Positions 1 to 5,779 of a DNA stretch of 12,140 nt are shown here, one piece after another. The stretch covers positions 1 through 12,140 of the forward strand of contig DASPLH010000222.1 of assembly GCA_035627675.1 (NCBI GenBank). The letters are read 5' to 3'. Within the stretch, counting starts at the first letter, position 1, and every line of letters starts with the position of its first letter. The position numbers were made by a program, and so were the translations under genes. The notes below the pieces were generated by a model. The model was not told the DNA's origin, searched no databases, and was given only the letters and a program-made list of their open reading frames with translations. This stretch comes from DASPLH01 sp035627675 (GTDB lineage: Bacteria; Acidobacteriota; Terriglobia; Terriglobales; Acidobacteriaceae).

Positions 1-530
1 ACGAACACCGGGTATTGCTTCTGCTGAAGGGCAGTCTTCAGCAGCTCGGCGTCTTCCTTCTTGCTCACGGCGGCGATCTGCACGGTGTAGCCCGTGCCGG
101 TGGCGATCGGAGGGATGTTGGCCCGCAGCTCGGGTGCCGCGATCTTTGCGGCAGTCGAGGCAGATTCAACCGGAGGCTGCTGCGGGGTGAGTTCCGCGCT
201 CGCCTCTTTCTGCTCGACAGCTTTATAGAAGGTCAGATCCTCGGGAGCGGCCTGGGCAGCCGCGGAACAATCCTGACCGGGGGCACAGTCGCCGGGGGGC
301 TTGGCTGCCGCGGGCTGTGCCGCCACGGGCTTGGCGCCTCCCGCCACGGCCGTCGTTGCCGGAACGCCCTCGGCGGCTACGAGGGAACCGGCCTGTTTGG
401 CGGAGCCGCGTCCCAGCGTGTATCCGAATCCGAAAAAGACGGCGCAAACGGCCACGAGGCCGAAGAACAGTGTGAGTAGCCGTCCGGTGCTGAGTGTGAT
501 TTCCGTGTCCTGCGAAGCCGAACCCGTCAT
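1..530 (-). CDS. SPOR-domain, membrane-anchored protein (3' end missing)
   Basis: The ATG is at 530 and the frame stays open to the window edge, giving 176 residues without a stop. A short cytoplasmic N-terminus is followed by one membrane helix (about 18-40), a long Ala/Pro-rich linker, a short LTFYKAV stretch (99-105), and the beginning of a SPOR domain from about 147 (GYTVQIAAVSKKEDAELL). SPOR domains bind denuded septal peptidoglycan, so the protein probably lies in the inner membrane with a periplasmic C-terminus and takes part in division or wall remodelling. That role comes from the family and is not proven here. The linker holds two cysteines six apart (C82, C88) that could form a periplasmic disulfide. 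Upstream of the ATG there is only a weak purine-rich GAGAGAGA. The missing C-terminus should be the rest of the roughly 70-residue SPOR fold. It could also be called a FtsN/DedD-like protein, but similarity is limited to layout. Confidence 0.82.
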   Translation of the reverse strand, partial: MTGSASQDTEITLSTGRLLTLFFGLVAVCAVFFGFGYTLGRGSAKQAGSLVAAEGVPATTAVAGGAKPVAAQPAAAKPPGDCAPGQDCSAAAQAAPEDLTFYKAVEQKEASAELTPQQPPVESASTAAKIAAPELRANIPPIATGTGYTVQIAAVSKKEDAELLKTALQQKQYPVF

Positions 531-616
531 GGCGGAGTGTCTCTCTCGGACCGGCTTCGGAGGTGATGCACCCTAATACAGACGTTCGGGGCGCGTTACC
601 TTCCGCGAGTCCGGTC

Positions 617-644
617 AGCCCGGACGAGCGACCTCGTCCGGGCT
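617..644. terminator. 12-bp perfect hairpin after the slipin gene
   Basis: AGCCCGGACGAG (617-628) and CTCGTCCGGGCT (633-644) form a perfect 12-bp stem with a 4-base loop, 20 bases past the slipin stop codon. Neither side has a T-run, so it is not a textbook intrinsic terminator. It may stop or pause transcription, or protect the 3' end of the nfeD-slipin mRNA. The rest of 531-664 shows no convincing gene or strong promoter. Confidence 0.5.
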
Positions 645-664
645 CGAAAGCAGAATACCTCACC

Positions 665-1429
665 TTATGGTTTTGACGGACCAGGGTTTTTACCCAGGAG
701 GCCGGACAGGATATCCAGCGGGATGGGGAAGACGATAGTGGTGTTCTTCTCGACGCCGATCTCGGTGAGCGTTTGCAGGTAGCGCAATTGTATGGACGCA
801 GGATGGCTGCCCAGCACGCCGGCTGCGTCGGCGAGGCGTTGCGAGGCCGAGAACTCACCCTCGGCGTGAATGATCTTGGCGCGGCGTTCGCGCTCGGCTT
901 CGGCCTGCTTGGCCATGGCGCGCATCATGCCTTCGGGAAGATCGACCTGCTTCACCTCGACGCGATTGACCTTGATGCCCCACGGGTCGGTGTGTTCGTC
1001 CAGGATGCTCTGAAGGCGATCGTTGATCTTGTCGCGATGTGCGAGCAGTTCGTCCAGTTCCACCTCGCCAAGAACCGAGCGAAGGGTGGTGAGCGCAAAC
1101 TGCTGGGTCTGGTACTGGTAGTTCAAGACTTCGAGGATCGCACGCCGGGGGTCCATAACGCGGAAGAAGACGACGGCGTTGACTTTCAGCGTCACGTTGT
1201 CGCGAGTGATCACGTCCTGCGGGGGAACGTCAAAGGCGATCTGCCGAAGATCGACGCGCTGCATCGTGTCGATGGGCGCGAAGACCAGGATCAGTCCCGG
1301 CCCCTTCGGCTGCGGAAGAGCGCGGCCGAGGCGGAAGATGATTCCGCGTTCGTACTCGCGCAGGATCTTGATCGAACTTAAGAGATAAATGGCGACGATT
1401 ACGAAGATGATGCTGCCGAACGGGAACAC
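665..1429 (-). CDS. Slipin / stomatin-like SPFH membrane protein
   Basis: A 254-residue protein, normal for bacterial slipins. It has an N-terminal membrane hairpin or helix (about 4-20), then the family signature IKILREYERGIIFRLGR (20-36). The SPFH/band 7 domain follows to about 170, with PGLILVFAPIDTMQRVDLR (45-63) and ITRDNVTLKVNAVVFFRV (74-91). A charged helical segment AEAERERRAKIIHAEGE (176-192) precedes the C-terminal oligomerisation region. SPFH proteins form membrane-bound rings or cages that organise microdomains and regulate membrane proteases. The gene directly follows nfeD, its usual partner. In Pyrococcus the NfeD-type protease PH1510 cleaves the stomatin PH1511. The frame is open 17 codons further up to 1480, but I chose GTG at 1429 because GGAGG sits five bases before it and the protein then starts at the usual family position (MFPFGS). 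Confidence 0.93.
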   Translation of the reverse strand: MFPFGSIIFVIVAIYLLSSIKILREYERGIIFRLGRALPQPKGPGLILVFAPIDTMQRVDLRQIAFDVPPQDVITRDNVTLKVNAVVFFRVMDPRRAILEVLNYQYQTQQFALTTLRSVLGEVELDELLAHRDKINDRLQSILDEHTDPWGIKVNRVEVKQVDLPEGMMRAMAKQAEAERERRAKIIHAEGEFSASQRLADAAGVLGSHPASIQLRYLQTLTEIGVEKNTTIVFPIPLDILSGLLGKNPGPSKP

Positions 1430-1434
1430 ATTAG

Positions 1435-1439
1435 CCTCC
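1435..1439 (-). promoter_or_regulatory. Shine-Dalgarno of slipin, fixes a GTG start
   Basis: GGAGG read on the minus strand, five bases before GTG at 1429. This is why the shorter start is preferred to the in-frame codon at 1480. An out-of-frame ATG overlaps the GTG by two bases and is ignored. Confidence 0.8.
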
Positions 1440-1468
1440 GCGTTTTGTGCCAGTCGAATTCTGCGCGG

Positions 1469-1474
1469 ATTGTA
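1469..1474 (-). promoter_or_regulatory. Possible internal promoter -10 (TACAAT) before slipin
   Basis: In the 78-base gap between nfeD and slipin the minus strand reads TACAAT, five of six matches to the sigma-70 -10 consensus, about 40 bases before the slipin GTG. No good -35 is visible at 16-18 bases spacing. It could give slipin some transcription independent of nfeD, but this rests on a single hexamer. Confidence 0.28.
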
Positions 1475-1507
1475 CCGCACGCGGCCCCGCGCTGCACCAG
1501 AGCAGTT

Positions 1508-2818
1508 CTATGAGGCCGGCAGCGTCTGCTGGCGTTCCGCGGGTTCGACCTCGAGACGCAGTCCGTTCACCTGCCGGACGCGAACGGATTCACCTGCCCG
1601 AATGTTGCTCGTGGCGTGGGCGTCCCACACCTCGCCATGCACGAAGACCTTGCCGGCGGGAGCGAGTTCGGTGCGCGCCACGCCGATTTCGCCGATCATG
1701 CCTTGTTCGCCCGTGGTGACCTTGTTGCGCCGCGCGCGAATCGCAATGGACATGAGGAACACCGAGATCAGTCCGAACGGAACGCTGACGGCGAGCGCGG
1801 TCCACAGCTTCACCCGCATCTCCGGAATGGGACCGTCAACCAGCAGCAGGCCGCCGAGGGTCAGCGCGACAACGCCACCGATTCCGAGAACGCCGTGCGA
1901 CGTGAACTTCGCCTCCAGTCCGAAGAGCAGGAAGGCGACAAGGATGAGAGTGACGGCGGCGAACCGAATCGGCAGCAGGTTCAAAGCGAACGCGGCGAGG
2001 AGGATAAAGATCAGTCCGACGACGCCGGGAATGATCGCGCCGGGGTTATTGAACTCGGCATAGAGCGCAAGCGCGCCGATGGCGAGCACCAGGAAGCTGA
2101 TGTTCGGGTCCATCAGCCAGCCAAGAATCTGCTGCTTCAGGGACATCGGGTACGGCGTTACCTCGGCGTTCGCCAGCGAGAGTCTTGCCTTCTCGCCGTT
2201 GAAGCGGGTGACCTCGCGGCCTTCCAGCTGGCGGAAGAGATCGCGCTCGTCGTTGGCGACGACGTCGATCAGGTTCTGCTTGAGCGCCTCCTGGTCCGTC
2301 CAGGACTTGGACTCGCGCACGGCACTTTCGGCAAGCTCGGTGTTGCGTCCGCGCTTGCTGACGTAGCTGCGCATGAACGCAGCGGCGTCGTTCACCATCT
2401 TGCCCTTCATCACTTCGTCAATCTTGTCTCCGCCCACGGTGACCGGGTGCGCGGCTCCCGTATTGCTCCCGGGAGACATGGCGGCTACATCGGCCGCCTG
2501 CAGGAGGAAGAACCCGGCGGAGGCGGCCTGGGCGCCGCTGGGCGCGACATAAACAATCACGGGCGCCTTCGACGCAAGGATCTTTTCCACCATGCCGCGC
2601 GTCGAGGTGACGAGTCCGCCGGGCGTGCGCAAGACCACCAGTACGGCCGCTGCGTTCGTTTTGGCAGCGTGATCGAGGGCGCGGGCGAGGTACTCTTCCG
2701 CGATCGGATGGATAGGCCCCTCGACCGTAATCTTCACCACGCCTTGCGCATGGCCGGCGGGTGCGGCAAAAGCGAGAGCGGCGAACAGCAGAATCAGCGG
2801 GATGGCAAAGCGCTTCAC
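1508..2818 (-). CDS. NfeD family membrane-bound serine protease (ClpP class)
   Basis: A 436-residue full-length NfeD1b-type protein. It has a signal peptide (1-24, cleavage after GHAQ or nearby), a ClpP/crotonase-fold protease domain (about 27-225), four to five membrane helices (about 240-360), and a C-terminal OB-fold NfeD domain (about 365-430). Visible active-site features are the TPGGL loop (65-69), the nucleophile Ser100 in GAQAASAGFF, and Lys140 in KMVNDAAA, the expected Ser-Lys dyad. The protease domain should face the outside of the cytoplasmic membrane and cleave hydrophobic regions of partner membrane proteins, classically the stomatin encoded next to it. Here that is the slipin gene 78 bases downstream. 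The start is GTG (2818) with AGGAGG five bases upstream, the same geometry as the slipin gene. The family also works in membrane quality control, but the substrate here is inferred from the pairing. Confidence 0.93.
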   Translation of the reverse strand: MKRFAIPLILLFAALAFAAPAGHAQGVVKITVEGPIHPIAEEYLARALDHAAKTNAAAVLVVLRTPGGLVTSTRGMVEKILASKAPVIVYVAPSGAQAASAGFFLLQAADVAAMSPGSNTGAAHPVTVGGDKIDEVMKGKMVNDAAAFMRSYVSKRGRNTELAESAVRESKSWTDQEALKQNLIDVVANDERDLFRQLEGREVTRFNGEKARLSLANAEVTPYPMSLKQQILGWLMDPNISFLVLAIGALALYAEFNNPGAIIPGVVGLIFILLAAFALNLLPIRFAAVTLILVAFLLFGLEAKFTSHGVLGIGGVVALTLGGLLLVDGPIPEMRVKLWTALAVSVPFGLISVFLMSIAIRARRNKVTTGEQGMIGEIGVARTELAPAGKVFVHGEVWDAHATSNIRAGESVRVRQVNGLRLEVEPAERQQTLPAS

Positions 2819-2823
2819 GACAG

Positions 2824-2829
2824 CCTCCT
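2824..2829 (-). promoter_or_regulatory. Shine-Dalgarno of nfeD, supports GTG start
   Basis: AGGAGG on the minus strand, five bases before GTG at 2818. It is one of the strongest ribosome binding sites in the window and points to efficient translation from GTG. Confidence 0.8.
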
Positions 2830-2865
2830 GGAGCCATTTTCAAGGTTTCCGTGCCGGCAACCACC

Positions 2866-2883
2866 GCCGGGCAATGGCCCGGC
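2866..2883. other. 7-bp GC-only hairpin between TPR gene and nfeD
   Basis: GCCGGGC (2866-2872) and GCCCGGC (2877-2883) pair with a 4-base loop in the 97-base gap before nfeD. There is no T-run on either side, so a terminator is not supported. It may attenuate transcription or define an mRNA 3' end between the TPR and nfeD genes. Confidence 0.35.
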
Positions 2884-2915
2884 TGCTCCCTGGACATACC
2901 TTTCGCGAATCTGGT

Positions 2916-4505
2916 CTAGCTCCTCGGTTCGGGCTTGGCCTGACGTTCTGCTAACTGATGCTTCAGGTTCAGGGCCGCGGTATTGCTCGGCTCCAACCAA
3001 AGGGCCTGGTCTATATTCTGCATCGCACTCGCGGTGTTGTTCTGCTTCAGGTCCACGCGCGCAAGCACCAGGTAAGCCTCGGCGCTGGGTTGAAGCTGGA
3101 GAGCGGTGCGGGCTTCGGCGCGCGCCCCCGCCAGATCGTTCTGTGTCTCCCGCAGGCGAGCGAGGCCGACATGAGCCTCGGCGTTCGTCGGGTCGCGCAG
3201 CACGGCGGTCCGGAACTCCTTCTCGGCGTCGGAGATCATGCCGGAAGCAAGCAGTTGGGTTCCGCGCTCGGCGTGGAAACTCGACTGCGTCTTCGGATCG
3301 GCCTTGGCGAGAGACGCGGCCATCACGCTCTGTACCTCGAGGGCGAGTTGCCGGTACGAGTTCTCGTCGTAATTGCGCTTGATGCGTGGCAGGAAGGTGC
3401 GGCCCGCCGTATTCGCACCGGCCGTGGTGGCGTTGACGGCGTCGAGCAACTGGCGGGCCTCCACATCCGTGGGGTGCCTCGCGACAGAATCTTTCAACGT
3501 GCGCGACGCGCCCGCGGTGTTTCCCGCACGCCACAGGGAGAGCGCCAGGTTGTACCTGTAATCGGGATCGTTCGGGTCGTTCTGCACGGCGCGTTGGAAG
3601 TAGTCGATTGCCTCGCGCTTGCCGCGGCGGCTCGCTACCACGCCGAGATCGTTGAGAACTTCCGTGAGTGGGACCTTCGAGGCCGTGACCTTGAACGCGT
3701 TTTCGGACTTATCGAACTGCCCCAGGTAGTAGTAGCTCAGCCCGAGAAGGAAGTACGCTTCGCCCGCGGCGGGATCTGTGGCCGGAACACGCGGTAGCCA
3801 CGCGGCGGCGCTGTCGTACTCGCGGGCGTTGTAGTGCGTCCGCCCGAGTTGGAGTATGGCCATCGTGTACTGCGGGTTCAACCGCACGGCTTCGCGGAAG
3901 CGGCGAACCTTCTCGGCGCGATCCGTCGCGACGATGCCGCGGATGTAGTTCTCGAAGGCATCGAGCCGGATGGATCCCGCACCGCGCATGAATTCATCAC
4001 GCGAGACTGCCGGCTGCGGGCCGAGGGAGCGCAGCGTCTCCCACGCGAGCGAGGTTTGAACGCCGATGAGATCGACCAGCGGCCCGGAACTCTTCACCTC
4101 GGGAGAGAGGCGCAGCTTCTTCATGTCGAGCACCTGCGCGGACGACGTGAAGGTCTGCCCGTCGAAGTCATAGGACCCGAGCACGACGAAGTCGGAGTCC
4201 ATCTGCTCGGCAATGCGATACAGAGTCGCTCGCGAGGGCTTGATGTTCGCGGGAATGCCGAGCCGGTCGAAGGCATACAGCCGGTGTTCACGGCTGATGA
4301 CGTACAGGCCGGGAACGCTCGCCAGCCGCTGACCCAGAACTTCTGGGAATGCTTCGCCGATCCACTCCAGGCCGGGAGCCTTGGAGGCGTTCTCGAAAGG
4401 CAATACCAGGACAGTGTGGGTGCTGGCTGCGGGTGCCTGGGCGACCGAGGCCGGGGCCACCAGCAGAAACGAGAAGCAGAAGAGCAGTAAGGTTCGGGTG
4501 TTCAA
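2916..4505 (-). CDS. Secreted TPR protein with TolB/FlgO-like N-terminal domain
   Basis: 529 residues. A signal peptide (1-24, ending SVAQA) puts it outside the cytoplasm. Residues 31-160 form an alpha/beta domain that begins HTVLVLPFENAS and continues with LEWIGEAFPEVLGQRLA. This layout resembles the N-terminal domains of TolB/FlgO/CsgG-type envelope proteins. TPR helices follow in two groups (about 180-355 and 408-520), for example AILQLGRTHYNAREYDSAAAW, separated by an Ala/Thr-rich linker (356-370). TPRs bind partner proteins, and no catalytic residues are visible. It precedes nfeD and slipin on the same strand, so it may be an envelope scaffold working with them, but this is only positional. 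The start is TTG at 4505: an in-frame stop lies three codons upstream and no later start keeps the signal peptide. No Shine-Dalgarno precedes it, while a TATAAT box lies just upstream. The specific function is unknown. Confidence 0.85.
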   Translation of the reverse strand: MNTRTLLLFCFSFLLVAPASVAQAPAASTHTVLVLPFENASKAPGLEWIGEAFPEVLGQRLASVPGLYVISREHRLYAFDRLGIPANIKPSRATLYRIAEQMDSDFVVLGSYDFDGQTFTSSAQVLDMKKLRLSPEVKSSGPLVDLIGVQTSLAWETLRSLGPQPAVSRDEFMRGAGSIRLDAFENYIRGIVATDRAEKVRRFREAVRLNPQYTMAILQLGRTHYNAREYDSAAAWLPRVPATDPAAGEAYFLLGLSYYYLGQFDKSENAFKVTASKVPLTEVLNDLGVVASRRGKREAIDYFQRAVQNDPNDPDYRYNLALSLWRAGNTAGASRTLKDSVARHPTDVEARQLLDAVNATTAGANTAGRTFLPRIKRNYDENSYRQLALEVQSVMAASLAKADPKTQSSFHAERGTQLLASGMISDAEKEFRTAVLRDPTNAEAHVGLARLRETQNDLAGARAEARTALQLQPSAEAYLVLARVDLKQNNTASAMQNIDQALWLEPSNTAALNLKHQLAERQAKPEPRS

Positions 4506-4514
4506 GGCAGTTCA

Positions 4515-4520
4515 ATTATA
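4515..4520 (-). promoter_or_regulatory. Consensus -10 box TATAAT of the TPR gene
   Basis: A perfect TATAAT on the minus strand ends nine bases before the TTG start (4505). A transcription start about seven bases past it would fall near 4508, leaving a leader of only a few bases. The -35 position (about 4538-4543) holds no good TTGACA match, but it overlaps one copy of a 10-bp direct repeat, so an activator may help. Confidence 0.5.
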
Positions 4521-4538
4521 GATTTGGCCCGGCACCGA

Positions 4539-4577
4539 AACCTGAACAATTCGACATCGCCGCCGTCAACCTGAACA
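4539..4577. repeat. 10-bp direct repeat AACCTGAACA x2, 29-bp period
   Basis: Exact copies lie at 4539-4548 and 4568-4577, upstream of the TPR promoter. The proximal copy covers the expected -35 region. Two identical sites just under three helical turns apart suit cooperative binding of a regulator, which is an inference. Confidence 0.4.
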
Positions 4578-4589
4578 GCCCCCGCCGCC

Positions 4590-4636
4590 CTCGCAAGCGA
4601 GATCGGGGAGTTGCCCCCAGCTCGGCGCGGTGCGCC
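4590..4636. other. Cluster of three small inverted repeats in the divergent intergenic region
   Basis: Within 47 bases there are CTCGC-AA-GCGAG (4590-4601), GGGG-AGTTG-CCCC (4605-4617) and GGCGC-GGT-GCGCC (4624-4636). The region between the divergent TPR and LPQTA genes (4506-4777) has no credible ORF of its own. These arms could form a structured leader or be operator-like. Some such arms are expected by chance at this GC content. Confidence 0.3.
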
Positions 4637-4674
4637 AGGCTTCCGGGGCACGACTGCCACCGGGACAGGAGGAA

Positions 4675-4690
4675 CTCTGGAATTCCAGAG
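4675..4690. promoter_or_regulatory. Perfect 16-bp palindrome, candidate operator
   Basis: CTCTGGAATTCCAGAG is its own reverse complement with no mismatch. It lies 87 bases before the LPQTA gene start and about 170 bases before the divergent TPR gene. The symmetry and position fit a site for a dimeric repressor or activator. No regulator family was recognised from the sequence. Confidence 0.45.
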
Positions 4691-4764
4691 CCGCTGCGGG
4701 AACCGACCCAACCCGGCACCGCGACTTACGGTCTAACTCAGGGCGACCACTTGTGTCCTAGACC

Positions 4765-4770
4765 AGGGAG
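4765..4770 (+). promoter_or_regulatory. Shine-Dalgarno of the LPQTA gene
   Basis: AGGGAG with a seven-base spacer before ATG at 4778. It selects this ATG over the upstream open frame, which reaches back to 4349 but would remove the N-terminal position of the signal peptide. Confidence 0.75.
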
Positions 4771-4777
4771 AACCAGC

Positions 4778-5668
4778 ATGAAGAATAAGATTTTGTATTT
4801 CGCTTCCATCGCCTTGCTGACATCGGGAATGGCGGCGGCGCAGTCGGGCGGGGCCAGCGACATGGCAGGTCCGATCCCGGGCGCTGCCAACACAACGAAC
4901 AACGATCAGAATCGGGGCGAGCAGGATCAGAATCAGCAGACCCAGCAGACCCAGGATCAGCAGAATCAACAGAGCAGCGGCGCTGCCACTACGACGGGCG
5001 GAACCACCGGAACGACCACCGATCCGTCTGCCCAGCAGGGCACGACCGGTAGCACGGACGCCTCTGGCATGAGCGGCAGCACAGGACAGACCACTGATCC
5101 GGCTACGGGAACCACGGGCATGGGCTCTCAGACTGGTTCGACTACCGGCACGACTGGCTCGGCCACCGGCACCGATATGAGCACGCAGGGCACGACCGGC
5201 ACCACCGGCACGGACATGAGCACCCAGGGCACGACCGGAAGCACGACTGGCACGGATGCCAGTGCGACCGGCAGCACGAGCGGTTCGACTCCTTCTTACT
5301 CCCAGCCGGCGACCAGCGGAACGGCTTCGGGCGCAGCCACGGCTGACCCCGCCGCTTCGGCCACCGATCAGAGCGGAACGGGAGCCACGGCTGGCGCAAC
5401 GACCGGCACCACCCCCGCGGATCAGCAGAGCGCAGACCAGAGCGGCGCTGCGGCTTCGGCCGGCGCCACTGACCAGTCCGGCGCAGCTGCTGCCGACCAG
5501 AGCGCACAGACCGACCAGTCTGGCGCAGCGGCCACCGGCGGTGGCGACCAGCAGCAGGCTGGAGAATCGGCTGCTCTTCCGCAGACCGCTTCGCCTCTGC
5601 CGCTGCTCGGACTGCTTGGCCTTGGCTTCGCCTCGGCTGGCGCGCTGTATCGCCGCTTCCGCGGCTAA
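4778..5668 (+). CDS. Exported Thr/Gly/Gln-rich low-complexity protein with C-terminal LPQTA anchor-like signal
   Basis: 296 residues in three parts. A clean signal peptide (1-21, ending MAAA before QS) is followed by a long disordered body. The body is Asn/Gln-rich at 39-67, Thr/Gly/Ser-rich at 68-180 with a repeated GTDMSTQGTTG unit, and Ala/Asp/Gln-rich at 185-262 with repeated DQSGAAA units. The end is LPQTA (267-271), a hydrophobic segment (273-290) and the tail YRRFRG. The C-terminal layout matches LPXTG-type sorting signals (motif, helix, Arg tail), but Gly of LPXTG is replaced by Ala and the host appears to be diderm. The protein is therefore either processed by a sortase- or exosortase-like enzyme encoded elsewhere, or simply held by its C-terminal helix. 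It has no enzymatic domain and no cysteine, and could be a surface or matrix protein or a flexible stalk. It is the only plus-strand gene here and has its own terminator. Confidence 0.85.
   Translation: MKNKILYFASIALLTSGMAAAQSGGASDMAGPIPGAANTTNNDQNRGEQDQNQQTQQTQDQQNQQSSGAATTTGGTTGTTTDPSAQQGTTGSTDASGMSGSTGQTTDPATGTTGMGSQTGSTTGTTGSATGTDMSTQGTTGTTGTDMSTQGTTGSTTGTDASATGSTSGSTPSYSQPATSGTASGAATADPAASATDQSGTGATAGATTGTTPADQQSADQSGAAASAGATDQSGAAAADQSAQTDQSGAAATGGGDQQQAGESAALPQTASPLPLLGLLGLGFASAGALYRRFRG
5168..5238 (+). repeat. 39-bp in-frame tandem repeat inside the LPQTA gene
   Basis: Two near-identical units begin at 5168 and 5207, each encoding GTDMSTQGTTG, with differences mostly at third codon positions. 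The period of 39 bases is 13 codons. Further degenerate copies of the GTTGST and DQSGAAA units occur before and after, suggesting growth by slippage or recombination with selection to keep the frame. Confidence 0.7.
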
Positions 5669-5721
5669 CCTCAACCCCGCCGCCGCATAGACGGCGTTAA
5701 CCCGCATCCTCCACTTCGTGC

Positions 5722-5753
5722 AAAGGCCTCGCCGGAAACCGGCGAGGCCTTTT
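5722..5753. terminator. Strong hairpin terminator between convergent genes (bidirectional)
   Basis: AAAGGCCTCGCCGG (5722-5735), loop AAA, CCGGCGAGGCCTTT (5739-5752): a 14-bp perfect stem followed by TTTT on the plus strand and by TTT on the minus strand. It lies 53 bases after the LPQTA stop and 27 bases after the gpsA stop on the other strand, so it can end both transcripts. Confidence 0.88.
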
Positions 5754-5779
5754 AGCTTTGTGCATGGATCCCCCGCCTC

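Noticed and set aside
559..568. GGAGGTGATG on the plus strand, a perfect match to the Shine-Dalgarno consensus (anti-SD-like on the minus strand)
   Set aside because: The only ATG nearby is two bases after GGAGG, too close, and leads a 37-codon ORF without features. On the minus strand the anti-SD-like CATCACCTCC in the SPOR leader is probably chance.
1616..3382. 588-codon plus-strand ORF
   Set aside because: Antisense to nfeD and the TPR gene, both of which have clear family features. The ORF's protein is Arg/Glu-rich without recognisable domains and is explained by high GC.
4730..4764. GGTCTA ... TAGACC inverted repeat just before the LPQTA ribosome binding site
   Set aside because: The arms are only 6 bp with a 23-base loop; too weak to claim as a riboswitch or operator without conservation.
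4349..4777. Extension of the LPQTA frame upstream to 4349
   Set aside because: The extension runs through the TPR gene's start on the other strand, is Arg/Pro-rich, and would bury the signal peptide. The AGGGAG site fits the ATG at 4778.
5168..5540. Repeats that could be mistaken for a CRISPR array
   Set aside because: The repeats are in frame, degenerate at third positions, have no unique spacers of constant length, and no cas gene is near.
4733..5707. 324-codon minus-strand ORF opposite the LPQTA gene
   Set aside because: It is an antisense shadow of a low-complexity gene: its translation is Arg/Ala/Gly/Ser-rich without domains, while the plus strand has a signal peptide, ribosome binding site and terminator.
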